In this document: positions 39,585-48,423 of the stretch, piece after piece | How positions within the stretch are numbered: the first letter of the stretch is position 1 | How the letters are laid out: every line of letters begins with the position of its first letter | Assembly: GCF_964026725.1 (NCBI RefSeq) | Contig: NZ_OZ034691.1 | Location: 930,001-994,000 of the forward strand | Reading direction: 5' to 3' | Length of the DNA stretch: 64,000 nt | Source of the DNA: Wolbachia endosymbiont (group B) of Germaria angustata | GTDB taxonomy: Bacteria; Pseudomonadota; Alphaproteobacteria; Rickettsiales; Anaplasmataceae | Made by a program: the position numbers and the translations under genes | The notes under the pieces: model-generated | What the model was told of the DNA's origin: nothing | What the model saw: only the letters and a program-made list of their open reading frames with translations | Database searches by the model: none

Positions 39585-39899
39585 ATGCGTTTTAAACTAG
39601 AAAAGGAAGATATTCCACAAAACGATTGTAATAATAGAACTGGTCGTAGGATACATGCACAAATAAGATTAAATAACAAAACAACATTTAGCCTGCCTAG
39701 TGTATCTTACATTATCATCGACAACAATATTGATCTGCGTTTTCAAATTTGGGATTTGAAGCATGACGTGGGAAGTATACTAAACGACTTATCTCAAGGG
39801 CTACAACTAAAGCTAGAAAGCGTAAGAAATGATTACAAATTTGCTTTAGTTACTACCTCTGATCAACCTTATTATTATTACTATGATAGATACTATTGA
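39585..39899 (+). CDS. Small hypothetical protein, first gene of the collagen-like cluster
   Basis: A 104-residue protein that I do not recognise. The start at 39585 is set by AAAGGAGG at 39572-39579, five bases upstream; a GTG at 39579 overlaps that site and is unlikely. The composition is polar and beta-rich (IHAQIRLNNKTTFSLPSVSY) with no signal peptide or membrane segment, and it ends in a Tyr-rich tail (QPYYYYYDRYY). It overlaps the collagen-like gene by 17 bases, so expression is coupled. A chaperone or partner role for its large neighbour is a guess. Confidence 0.75.
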   Translation: MRFKLEKEDIPQNDCNNRTGRRIHAQIRLNNKTTFSLPSVSYIIIDNNIDLRFQIWDLKHDVGSILNDLSQGLQLKLESVRNDYKFALVTTSDQPYYYYYDRYY

Positions 39900-42800
39900 T
39901 CGTATACCTCATGGTTACACAGATGGTTTACATGTTAAGGCATATAATCGTGAAAGCTGTAGTATTTATTATGAACTGCTAGAAAACAGGAAAGTTTTAA
40001 TAGATCCAAAAGACATAATTAGTAGCAAAAATGTCAGTCTTATTTTGGAAGATCTTAAAAGTTCACCTGATAAAAGACTCAAAATAAAAATAGGAGACTA
40101 TTTGTTTAAAGAATCAAGAAATATATACAAAATATATAGGAGCGCTCAGGTATATAATTTAACTAGTGGAAAAGTTGGCATATTGAATGATATCATTTCA
40201 GCATTTACTCGTATAAGCAATACATTCGAGTTATTCCCTTTTCATACAATGGAAAGCTTGAAAGCACAAGATACCTATTTCGCAGTAAAAAAGTTAGGCA
40301 ATAGTTATGTTGGTTGCATATCGTATGAAAATAGCACATGCAAAAATTTTTATAATTTTAACCCTAATTCTTTTGGGTATGAGAACGACAATAGACCAGG
40401 TCCATATCCTTATTATTATAACTTAGAAAATTTTGATAACTTTTTGGAGGTTGATGTGAATATTCAAGAACATATAAATTTAGAAACAGAAATTGAACTT
40501 TTAAAACGCAGAATAGACAGATTAGAACATACTGGTGTACAAGGTCCTAAAGGTAAGCCAGGTAAAAGGGGACAAAAAGGTGATAGAGGCTTCGATGGAG
40601 CGCCTGGTCCTCAAGGTAACAAGGGGGATACTGGATCGTCAGGTGCGCATGGATCAAAAGGCGATCAAGGACCTAAAGGAGAAAAAGGGAATCAAGGCAC
40701 TAATGGAATAACTCCAAGTATTAATCAAGTTGTTACCGAATTTTCTTCTAACAGAGCCCATCTATATCCTTTAGCAGCAGCTATAATGGAAGAAGATCAG
40801 CGTAATTCTATGGGATTTTTAGAAAGAATAGCACATTTTTTTGGTGAGCGTGTAAAGCGAGAAGATTCTTTAAAAGCGTTAGTTAAGGGCAAACAAGGTC
40901 CTCCAGGCCAAAAGGGCGAACCAGGTCGTAACGGTGAATGGGGGTTAAAGGGCAAACAAGGTTCCAAAGGTAATAAGGGTGACCGGGGTTTTCCTGGTCC
41001 AGAAGGTTCTAAAGGAAATACTGGCTCAAAAGGTGAGAAGGGAGATGCCTCAAGTGCTATAGAAATTGCAACTGAATTAGTTATCAGTAAAAAAGCTGAG
41101 CTAGGAGAAGCAGTTCTTAACGCAAATGGTATCAAAGGTGAAAATCTTGCAACTCAGATTGCCGGTAAAATTAATCTTAATTCGCAGGAACTTGTGAATA
41201 AAATTGATGTAGCAAAACTTACTGAAGGAGTAGTAAGTAAACTTTCTTTAGAGGAAGCAAAAAACATTATAAAAGATACTGTGAGTCAGATAACAAGCGA
41301 TGCCATAAAGAAAAATAATCCCGATCCTATAGCCTTCCAAAAAGATAAAAAATTTGCAGAAAAGCTTGCTAAACTACTTGTTGATAGAAGCAATATGAGC
41401 GAGATAGAAGCTCACAATCTTATAAAAGGTAAGGTGAGCGATTGGGCACTTGCTAAGTATCTTCTGCTTCATAGTGATTTAAATAAGCAGGCAAAGGCTC
41501 TAGAAATCGTGAAGCAAGAAATAGACAAGGAAAAATTAGTTGAGTATTTGCTTGAGTATGCCAAATTAAAAGGCGATGTGAATGCAGCAAAAACAATAGT
41601 TGAAAATATTGTTCATCAGTTCTTTGACACTCAAAAAGTAGGTGAATTAGGAAGAGCAGTACTAGAAGCAAAAAATGATCAAGATAAAAAAGTGCTGGTA
41701 AATGATCCAGTCTTACGTGAAGGAATAGCAGAAGAGTTGAGACAAAATCCAGGAAAGATAAAAAGTCCCAAAGGAGATACTGGAACAGATGGATTGCCAG
41801 GTGCACAAGGTCCTAAGGGAGAGCCAGGCATAAAAGGAGAGCCAGGTATAAATGGAACAAAAGGAGATATTGGTCCTAAAGGATTAGATGGAGCCATGGG
41901 AATAAAAGGTGATAGGGGTGAAAAAGGAGAGATAGGTTCTAAAGGTGACAAAGGAGCGCCAGGTGCAAATGGATTGCAAGGTCCAGAAGGTCCTAAAGGA
42001 GAGCCAGGTCTGAGGGGCTTCAATGGTACACAAGGTCTTACAGGCAACAAGGGTGAGCCCGGTATAGACGGATTAAAAGGAGATATAGGCCCTAAAGGCA
42101 TAAAAGGTGAGCCAGGTATAAATGGAACAAAGGGAGATATTGGTCCTAAAGGATTAGACGGAGCCATGGGAATAAAAGGTGATAGGGGTGAGAAAGGAGC
42201 TCCAGGTGCAAATGGATTGCCAGGTTCCAAGGGAGAAGATGGAATAGGTGCTACATTAGCTGATCAGTTTTTACATGAGATAAGAAAAGCAAAAAATGAA
42301 ACTCTGGATGCTAAAAAAGCAGCAGAGGCAGCTAAAAATGCTTCAGAAGGTTTTGCCAAACAAGCTAAAGATACGGAAGATAAGGCTAAAATACTACACA
42401 ATCAAACAGTGAATCTTACAGGAGAAGCTGAAGATTCTGCTGATCAAGCACTGCAATCCGCAAACAACGCGGAAGCATTTCATGATAGCGTAAGAGATAT
42501 GTTTTGTACAACAAATCCTGCATATCAAGTTTGTAGTGCACGCAGAAAAAGGAGGGAAACTAAAAAATCATCAGTGACAAGCGGAGCAAGCAGACCAACT
42601 TCATTTATATCTCAAGTAATAAATTTCTTTTACCCTGCGGTAGGACAGGACGAATATAAAGTAAAAAATGAAATAGAGGAGCTTAATCGAGTGACAAAAA
42701 TAATAGATGCAGTAGATATTGTAAAAAATTTTGAAGAAGTATTAGGAGAAACAGCTGTGAAATGCGGCATTTCAAAGAAAAGTCTAAATTTTAATCCAGT

Positions 42801-43098
42801 AGAACTGCAGTCAACCATTATCAATAAGTCATTATCTAATGATGAAAATCATAATGAGTTGTTGAAGCTCTTATGTGTAGCTGCGAAAAAATCATTACCT
42901 GATTACAAACAAACTAGTAAATGTTTAGCTACTTTCAAAGATCATATGGAAAAAAGATTAAATGAGCAGCAAAGAGCTTTCGTTAATACTGAAAAAATAG
43001 TGGCAGATAATGAGCAGCCAAGGAGTTTTATGAGTTATGTCTCTCCTCCTAGTAGCCTAAGTGCCATTAATCAGCAAGTTGTTGGTTATTTAAGGTAA
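39883..43098 (+). CDS. Large collagen-like protein with three Gly-X-Y blocks
   Basis: A 1071-residue protein. Order: a unique N-terminal domain (about 1-190); a short coiled coil (about 195-216); Gly-X-Y block 1, residues 218-275 (19 triplets); a spacer with RVKR at 323-326; block 2, residues 336-389 (18 triplets); a long helical region (about 390-628); block 3, residues 631-789 (53 triplets); an Ala/Lys/Glu-rich helix (about 790-872); a basic site RRKRR at 887-891 just after two Cys (875, 884); and a helical C-terminus. Triplets are of the GPK/GEP/GDR type, so charged pairs rather than hydroxyproline would hold the triple helix. No signal peptide or LPXTG anchor is visible. Trimer formation is family knowledge; export to the host is inference. 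Confidence 0.9.
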   Translation: MIDTIDRIPHGYTDGLHVKAYNRESCSIYYELLENRKVLIDPKDIISSKNVSLILEDLKSSPDKRLKIKIGDYLFKESRNIYKIYRSAQVYNLTSGKVGILNDIISAFTRISNTFELFPFHTMESLKAQDTYFAVKKLGNSYVGCISYENSTCKNFYNFNPNSFGYENDNRPGPYPYYYNLENFDNFLEVDVNIQEHINLETEIELLKRRIDRLEHTGVQGPKGKPGKRGQKGDRGFDGAPGPQGNKGDTGSSGAHGSKGDQGPKGEKGNQGTNGITPSINQVVTEFSSNRAHLYPLAAAIMEEDQRNSMGFLERIAHFFGERVKREDSLKALVKGKQGPPGQKGEPGRNGEWGLKGKQGSKGNKGDRGFPGPEGSKGNTGSKGEKGDASSAIEIATELVISKKAELGEAVLNANGIKGENLATQIAGKINLNSQELVNKIDVAKLTEGVVSKLSLEEAKNIIKDTVSQITSDAIKKNNPDPIAFQKDKKFAEKLAKLLVDRSNMSEIEAHNLIKGKVSDWALAKYLLLHSDLNKQAKALEIVKQEIDKEKLVEYLLEYAKLKGDVNAAKTIVENIVHQFFDTQKVGELGRAVLEAKNDQDKKVLVNDPVLREGIAEELRQNPGKIKSPKGDTGTDGLPGAQGPKGEPGIKGEPGINGTKGDIGPKGLDGAMGIKGDRGEKGEIGSKGDKGAPGANGLQGPEGPKGEPGLRGFNGTQGLTGNKGEPGIDGLKGDIGPKGIKGEPGINGTKGDIGPKGLDGAMGIKGDRGEKGAPGANGLPGSKGEDGIGATLADQFLHEIRKAKNETLDAKKAAEAAKNASEGFAKQAKDTEDKAKILHNQTVNLTGEAEDSADQALQSANNAEAFHDSVRDMFCTTNPAYQVCSARRKRRETKKSSVTSGASRPTSFISQVINFFYPAVGQDEYKVKNEIEELNRVTKIIDAVDIVKNFEEVLGETAVKCGISKKSLNFNPVELQSTIINKSLSNDENHNELLKLLCVAAKKSLPDYKQTSKCLATFKDHMEKRLNEQQRAFVNTEKIVADNEQPRSFMSYVSPPSSLSAINQQVVGYLR
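41833..42198 (+). repeat. Two 96-base direct repeats inside collagen block 3
   Basis: Units 41833-41928 and 42103-42198 are 270 bases apart, a multiple of 9 and of 3. They code for the same 32 residues (KGEPGINGTKGDIGPKGLDG and so on). I count four differences, all at third codon positions. They arose by internal duplication of the Gly-X-Y coding region. Confidence 0.85.
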
Positions 43099-43102
43099 TA
43101 TC

Positions 43103-44428
43103 ATGGAAAAACATATATTTAAAATAGAGGATAAAAATCCGCTCTATAAAAAATTGACTAAACTTCCTGCTGAATATTATATATTAAACAAAAATAGTAA
43201 GGTTATCCATTCACATATTGGTCCAATTAAAGTAGAGAATATTAATGGTTTAAAGTTAAAGAAGCAGGGAGATAAAATATCTTTATATGAAGGAAACTTA
43301 CCCCTGCAGGCAGAAAGATCTGATGAAAGTGGAAACTCTATTAAAGAGGATCTTATTGTAGAACAAGAAGCTATAATAAGTACAAATAGAAACAATATTA
43401 TAGAAAAGCTTGAATCAACACCTATCTTGATTTCGCTTTACAACATAAAAGATAGTCCTGACTTTGGCCTCAAATTGTCTGGTAGAGATATAACTGGAGT
43501 ACTCAATTTTATCAATTTTAACGATGAAAATGACCCAGTACTAGAAAAGATTAAAGAAGAAAAAAGTGGACTTTATTTTACAATAGAAGGTGATTATATC
43601 TATATATCAGATGAAGAAGGAAAATGTCTTCCAGTATATGAAGATGGTAGTTGCTATAAGTATCAATACACAAAAAATGAACATGATATATTAGAAATTA
43701 GTGAGGTATCAACAATAATAAAAAACTTAACTAAGACTGAGCAGTGCAGTACACCAGCTAAGGCAGGGCAGGATTTTACTTTGCAGAAGGGAAAAGAATT
43801 ATCGGATGATATCTATCAAGCAAATATCATGTTGAATGGTAAGCTTGTAGCTACTTTACCAAAAATAGGTTACTGCATGCTTGATGACCAATTGGTCACA
43901 CATAATCACATTACAGAAGAAAAGATAAAAATTCCTAGAGACTTTCATTATCTTAAAGTCGTTAAGTCTAGTAATAATGATGATTATAAATTAACGTTTT
44001 GTAATTTCTTAGGTAATGAGTTTTTTGAACATAAAAAATACGATTCTCAATACTCAAATATTCCAGATAAATATCAATATATAAGTTTAAACTGTATGAA
44101 AAAGGAATATAAGCTAAATTTCTGCAAGTTACTTAACGATAAACCATCTTTTTTTATTGTAAAAGGAACTACTAATCAAGATTCTTCAGGCCACTGCCCA
44201 GCTGATGTATTTGAATTAACAAAAAGTGGAAAAGGTAAGAAAATGGCTACATTAATTGATCAATTTGGCGTTTTTAATAAAGAGGGTAAGTTTCAATATT
44301 GTGATTACCATAGAAAAGCAGATTACGATATTTATAATTCTTATAAAATTAATAAAGAGTACACAGCAACAGATGAATTTCTCTTCAATGATGACATAGT
44401 TCTTTATACTATTCCAGAGCTATCTTAA
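43103..44428 (+). CDS. Hypothetical Cys-containing protein, third gene of the collagen-like cluster
   Basis: A 441-residue protein that I do not recognise, 4 bases after the collagen-like gene and surely in the same transcript. There is no signal peptide and no membrane helix. It is beta-rich and polar with about ten Cys spread over the last 230 residues. An internal repeat is visible: YKLTFCNFLGNEFF (295-308) against YKLNFCKLLNDKPSFF (336-351), each preceded by a strand of the HYLKV / QYISL type. That suggests a protein made of small repeated beta units. The N-terminal domain of the collagen-like protein also carries short TYFAVKK...GNSYVGCISY units, so the two may be distantly related. Confidence 0.78.
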   Translation: MEKHIFKIEDKNPLYKKLTKLPAEYYILNKNSKVIHSHIGPIKVENINGLKLKKQGDKISLYEGNLPLQAERSDESGNSIKEDLIVEQEAIISTNRNNIIEKLESTPILISLYNIKDSPDFGLKLSGRDITGVLNFINFNDENDPVLEKIKEEKSGLYFTIEGDYIYISDEEGKCLPVYEDGSCYKYQYTKNEHDILEISEVSTIIKNLTKTEQCSTPAKAGQDFTLQKGKELSDDIYQANIMLNGKLVATLPKIGYCMLDDQLVTHNHITEEKIKIPRDFHYLKVVKSSNNDDYKLTFCNFLGNEFFEHKKYDSQYSNIPDKYQYISLNCMKKEYKLNFCKLLNDKPSFFIVKGTTNQDSSGHCPADVFELTKSGKGKKMATLIDQFGVFNKEGKFQYCDYHRKADYDIYNSYKINKEYTATDEFLFNDDIVLYTIPELS

Positions 44429-44599
44429 CCACACACAAAGTATATTTGAATTGTTTCAATAATTGTTTTAAAATCGAATTGAGTAAACTTTCAAGCAGTG
44501 TAAGAATGTATTCTTTTTAGTTTAGATTCGCTACCATTTTACCACTCGTTAGTACCACAGTGGTTTTGTAATAGAACACAAGCTGCAAAAACTTAAGGA

Positions 44600-45105
44600 A
44601 AAAATGGTCAGTGCTTGACACTGGCATCTAGTTCTTTCCATCAAAAATGCTGTAAAGTGTTTACCAATTTAGTTGGATCTCAGTACTGGGATGATATTAT
44701 GAAGACCTAGCAGTTTATGACGGTGTCATTCCAGCGCGTGGCGCTAGAATCTAGTTCTTATTACCTGAGTCTTCTGGGTCCCAGTACTCAGATGACAAGA
44801 AAAGGGAGTATTGGTTTCAGCATTAGCCATGCATCTGGATCCCAGTATCAAGTACTGGGATGACAAGAGAAAGAGGACACTGGGATGAAATTATGAAGGC
44901 CGGGATAAACACTATGAGGACTGGAATGACATTATGAAGACCTCTAGCAGTTTATGACGGTGTCATTCCAGTGTGGAATCCAGCTTTTTGTAACTTCATT
45001 GAAAATATCGTATAGCTATTTGTTCACAATTAATTCTTCTGGATCCCAGTACTCGGATGATAAGAAAAGAAACACTGGTTTCAATATTTGCATGCATCTG
45101 AACAG
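44600..45105. repeat. Mosaic of Wolbachia palindromic repeats
   Basis: The 44429-45159 gap holds no gene. It holds several copies of short palindromes with cores ATCCCAGTA-tcaag-TACTGGGAT (44839-44861) and CATTCCAGCGCGTGGCGCTAG (about 44728-44748), plus longer direct repeats: 44691-44734 with 44926-44971 (TTATGAAGACCT...GTCATTCCAG), and 44774-44837 with 45050-45100 (CTGGRTCCCAGTACTC...GCATCTG). The same core occurs at 56651-56673 and 59001-59104 inside a gene. Confidence 0.85.
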
Positions 45106-45159
45106 ATACAGATGGCTCAAATGTTAAAAAAAGTATACGCGTCAAGTTAAGAGCAAGTT

Positions 45160-46266
45160 TTACCCTAGCCTTCTTTGACTTGTTAAGAAAGGTCTTTTTT
45201 CCCCAGATTCTATTATCACATGCTGAAATGACATCAAAGGATGCTCTTGCTTCTTCATGTAATTATGCAAAAAGTCCTTTGAATTTTTGCAGCTTGAAAA
45301 ATCTTTATAAAATTTACTTTCTTTAAATGCTTTAATCTTCTCTTCATTATTTAATGAGCCATATTTAGAAAAATATTCATCTGTAATGTGAATATATAAA
45401 CTAATCAACTCAGGAAAAGTGTAATCAGTTTTGTTAGAAGACTTTAAACACGTAATTGGCAATTTATGTATATCTTTATCAGCTTTTTTAGAATCAATAC
45501 ATTTATCATTCTTTCTTAATGTTGTATGCTGCTTAAAAAAGCCTTCATATTCCTCAAAATCTTCAAATATTTCTTTTTTTTGATAATCTTTCCTTCTACC
45601 GCTTTGATCTATTTTTTCTATTTCTGTTGCAAGTTGCGCTGGCTGTTTTATCGTTTTATCTCCCTCTCGATTAAAGTAGATTGTATAAGGAGTAATTGAA
45701 TTTACGATTTTATATGTCTTCCAGTGGCAGTCAAAAATCTTTAGTACCAATTTGATTATCGGAGCAAGAAAAATTTTTAATTTTACTATGAATCCAAAAT
45801 AATAAAGAGAAGCTTGTTTAAGTGAACTTGCAGAATTGCTAACGATGCATCTTAAATGTATATCCTTATACTTAAAATTTTTATGAACCTCTGCAGCTAC
45901 ATGTCCACCTAGGCAGTCTCCAAACAATATAATATCATCTGGTTTTATACCTTTTTCCAACAAGTTAGTTACAACTGCTATACCAGATTTAACTCTATTG
46001 CTACGTATCAATGAACTGTTTTTACTTAAACCAAGTCCAGGATAATTCAAAAGATGTACAGTTATCCCTTGCTCTGTGGCCCAATTCCAATTTTGGGAAT
46101 AATCTTTACCCGGGCTTAACGCTCTATTTCCACCAATAAAGTATATCAGATGTTTTTCACCTTGATTATTGTTTTGATTTTTACCAAGAAGCGTAATTGT
46201 CTCTATTTTTATCCCGTTTTGAGTTTTTATAAATTCTCTCTCAGTTTGCTCTCTTGTTTCTTTCAT
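45160..46266 (-). CDS. Alpha/beta hydrolase-like protein with Cys nucleophile
   Basis: A 368-residue soluble protein with an alpha/beta hydrolase core: LIYFIGGNRALSPG (oxyanion strand), TVHLLNYPGLGLSKNS, and the nucleophile elbow ILFGDCLGGHVAAEV near residue 117. The usual GxSxG is GDCLGG, so Cys replaces Ser, as in dienelactone hydrolases. A large polar insertion (about 215-320) follows the elbow. A His near the C-terminus (in SFQHVIIESG) could complete a triad. No signal peptide. Similar folds occur in secreted effectors of other intracellular bacteria, but I cannot name a family. It is transcribed toward the repeat mosaic. Confidence 0.72.
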   Translation of the reverse strand: MKETREQTEREFIKTQNGIKIETITLLGKNQNNNQGEKHLIYFIGGNRALSPGKDYSQNWNWATEQGITVHLLNYPGLGLSKNSSLIRSNRVKSGIAVVTNLLEKGIKPDDIILFGDCLGGHVAAEVHKNFKYKDIHLRCIVSNSASSLKQASLYYFGFIVKLKIFLAPIIKLVLKIFDCHWKTYKIVNSITPYTIYFNREGDKTIKQPAQLATEIEKIDQSGRRKDYQKKEIFEDFEEYEGFFKQHTTLRKNDKCIDSKKADKDIHKLPITCLKSSNKTDYTFPELISLYIHITDEYFSKYGSLNNEEKIKAFKESKFYKDFSSCKNSKDFLHNYMKKQEHPLMSFQHVIIESGEKRPFLTSQRRLG

Positions 46267-46334
46267 ATTTTAACTCTCACTATGCTGGTTTAATTACACA
46301 ACAAAATCTTAAAAAAATCAACAAACCTTAATTT

Positions 46335-47732
46335 ATGAACAATATAAACCTTCTCAAATTCATTGAATTATGCTTTCAAACGGTAGTGCCGGGGTGTGAG
46401 TATAATGATTATCAATATATAAAAGTCATAGCAGACAGGCTTGAAGCAGCAAGCGCTGGTGAAGCAAGAAGAATAATATTCAATATGCCGCCGCGTTCAA
46501 TGAAGTCCATTTGTGTAAGTGTTGCATGGCCCGCATGGATACTTGGAAATCAGCCAACTGCAAGAATAATAGTTGCAAGTTATTCTCGGTTGCTTAGCGA
46601 AAAGCACTCACTCGATACCAGGTGCATAATGCAATCTGATTGGTATAGAAAGCTATTTCCGAAAGTAGAATTATGCAAAGATCAAAACACTAAATATAAA
46701 TTTCAAACAGTGCAAAGAGGATGTAGGATTGCAACATCAGTTGGGGGAACATTAATCGGTGAAGGTGGAGATTTCATTATTGTGGATGATCCACTAAGTC
46801 CCGCACAAGCTTTGAGCGAAACATTTAGAAAGCGTGCTGCAAACTGGTTTGATCAGGCTTTAGTAACCAGGCTCAACGACAGAAAAAAAGGAGTCATTGT
46901 TCTTGTAATGCACAGGTTACACCTGGAAGGTTTAACTGGTCACCTCCTCTGTAAACCAAAAAACATATGGCACCATGTATGTTTACCAATAATAGCTGAA
47001 GATAAGGAGATTATTTATTCAGTTAATAATCATATTCCAGAGCATGAACAGGAAATATACTCAAGAAAAGAAGGTCAATTGTTGTATTCCCTAACTGAAG
47101 GAAAAGAAGAAATTGAGATGATAAAAGCTGAACTTGGGAGTTATGGTTTTGCTGCTCAATACCAACAAAACCCTCTACCACTTTCAAGTGGTATAATTAA
47201 ACGAGAGTGGTTGAAGCGCTATAAAAATTTTCCTGATAGCCTCTTGCATGTAACACAAAGTTGGGATACTGCAATTTCAACAAACAATACAAGTGACTTT
47301 AGTGTCTGCACTACCTGGACAAAAGTAGATAATACATTCTATTTATTCGATGTATATCGCGCAAAACTTGAATATCCAAAACTTAAAGAGAAAGTTCTAT
47401 CGCTGGCTGCAAGGTGGAAGCCACACGCAATTTTAATCGAAGCAAAAGCAAGCGATCAGCAATTGGTTCAGGAGCTCAGGAAAAACAGTGATTTACCTAT
47501 TATTCAAATAGTACCACATGATGACAAATTAACTCGATTTCACCGAATTGTCCCAATTATAGAATCTGAGCGGGTTTTTCTCCCTAACCAAGCAGTATGG
47601 CTTAGCGACTTTGAGTATGAGATTTTAATGTTTCCAGAAACCCGTCACGACGATCAAGTAGACAGTACCGTGCAATATCTTCAGTGGGTGAGAAACAATA
47701 TTGCTAGAGTGGTAGCTATACGTTCATTGTAG
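46335..47732 (+). CDS. Phage terminase large subunit, orphan
   Basis: DNA-packaging ATPase/nuclease. The 465-residue protein has the ATPase P-loop-like FNMPPRSMKSICVSVAWPAW, Walker B FIIVDDPLSP, and the C-terminal RNase H-like nuclease with Asp residues in WDTAISTNNTSDFSVC and HDDQVDSTVQYLQW, so it looks intact. No portal, capsid or small terminase gene is near. Such lone TerL genes occur in Rickettsiales chromosomes apart from prophage WO; it may be a domesticated relic or have a packaging-like role. Confidence 0.9.
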   Translation: MNNINLLKFIELCFQTVVPGCEYNDYQYIKVIADRLEAASAGEARRIIFNMPPRSMKSICVSVAWPAWILGNQPTARIIVASYSRLLSEKHSLDTRCIMQSDWYRKLFPKVELCKDQNTKYKFQTVQRGCRIATSVGGTLIGEGGDFIIVDDPLSPAQALSETFRKRAANWFDQALVTRLNDRKKGVIVLVMHRLHLEGLTGHLLCKPKNIWHHVCLPIIAEDKEIIYSVNNHIPEHEQEIYSRKEGQLLYSLTEGKEEIEMIKAELGSYGFAAQYQQNPLPLSSGIIKREWLKRYKNFPDSLLHVTQSWDTAISTNNTSDFSVCTTWTKVDNTFYLFDVYRAKLEYPKLKEKVLSLAARWKPHAILIEAKASDQQLVQELRKNSDLPIIQIVPHDDKLTRFHRIVPIIESERVFLPNQAVWLSDFEYEILMFPETRHDDQVDSTVQYLQWVRNNIARVVAIRSL

Positions 47733-47862
47733 CTTGAAAAGGTTCCTCGGAATTGTGTATAATTTTTTTAACTGAGCTTATTTAACTTATCCATTTTCTA
47801 AATGATATTTTAGGGTTTATTGAAATAAATACTACGCAAAAATTCTATCTCTGGGTGCTTAG

Positions 47863-48383
47863 ATGAATATCTTTATATTAGACGAAAATCCTGTAACTGC
47901 AGCACAAATGTTATGCGATAAGCACATAGTAAAAATGCCGCTAGAAACTGCTCAATTGCTTAGCAGTGTTTTTTCAATAGCATTAAAAGAGCCAAATCCT
48001 TTAGTTAGCATTACAAACCAGAATATAGAAGTTCCATATAAACTTACTCACAAAAACCATCCTTGTTCTTTATGGGCTAGACAATCAAAAGGAAACTTTG
48101 ATTGGTTAATAAAACATGGAAAAGAATTGTGTATAGAATATAGCTTGCGATACAAAAGAACGCATAAATCCGAAGAAGTTATAGATTGGTGCGATAATAA
48201 CAAGGATTTGCTAATATTTCGATCAGCTGATATACAAGCTTTACACAAGCGTTACCTGATCGATATAAATGTAGTAACCCAATAGAAGCCTATAGAGAAT
48301 ATTACCTAAAAGAAAAGATGAGATTTGCTAAGTGGGAAAAAGGTAGAGAAGCACCAGATTGGTTGATAGACAAAATGCTATAA
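47863..48383 (+). pseudogene. Phage-type pyrimidine dimer DNA glycosylase-like gene, frameshifted near the end
   Basis: The first 125 codons code for NIFILDENPVTAAQMLCDKHIVKMPLET..., the start of a phage-type family often annotated as pyrimidine dimer DNA glycosylase, including the THKNHPCSLWARQSKGNFDW block. Near 48240-48250 the frame breaks: the first frame runs to a stop at 48285, while the second continues with QALPDRYKCSNPIEAYREYY and LKEKMRFAKWEKGREAPDWL to a stop at 48381-48383. The family's closing KFAKW block is thus still readable. One indel explains it. Function of the family is uncertain and the gene is probably inactive. Confidence 0.65.
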
Positions 48384-48423
48384 ATTATAAAATTATCCAA
48401 ATCGGTCATAAAAAAGGTAAATT

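Noticed and set aside
41833-42198. Regularly spaced repeats that could suggest a CRISPR array
   Set aside because: The repeats are codons of Gly-X-Y triplets in a long open frame, with no palindromic repeat-spacer layout and no cas genes.
41679-42230. Long Pro-rich frame antisense to collagen block 3
   Set aside because: It is a by-product of the Gly-X-Y codons on the other strand (GGN gives NCC, Pro).
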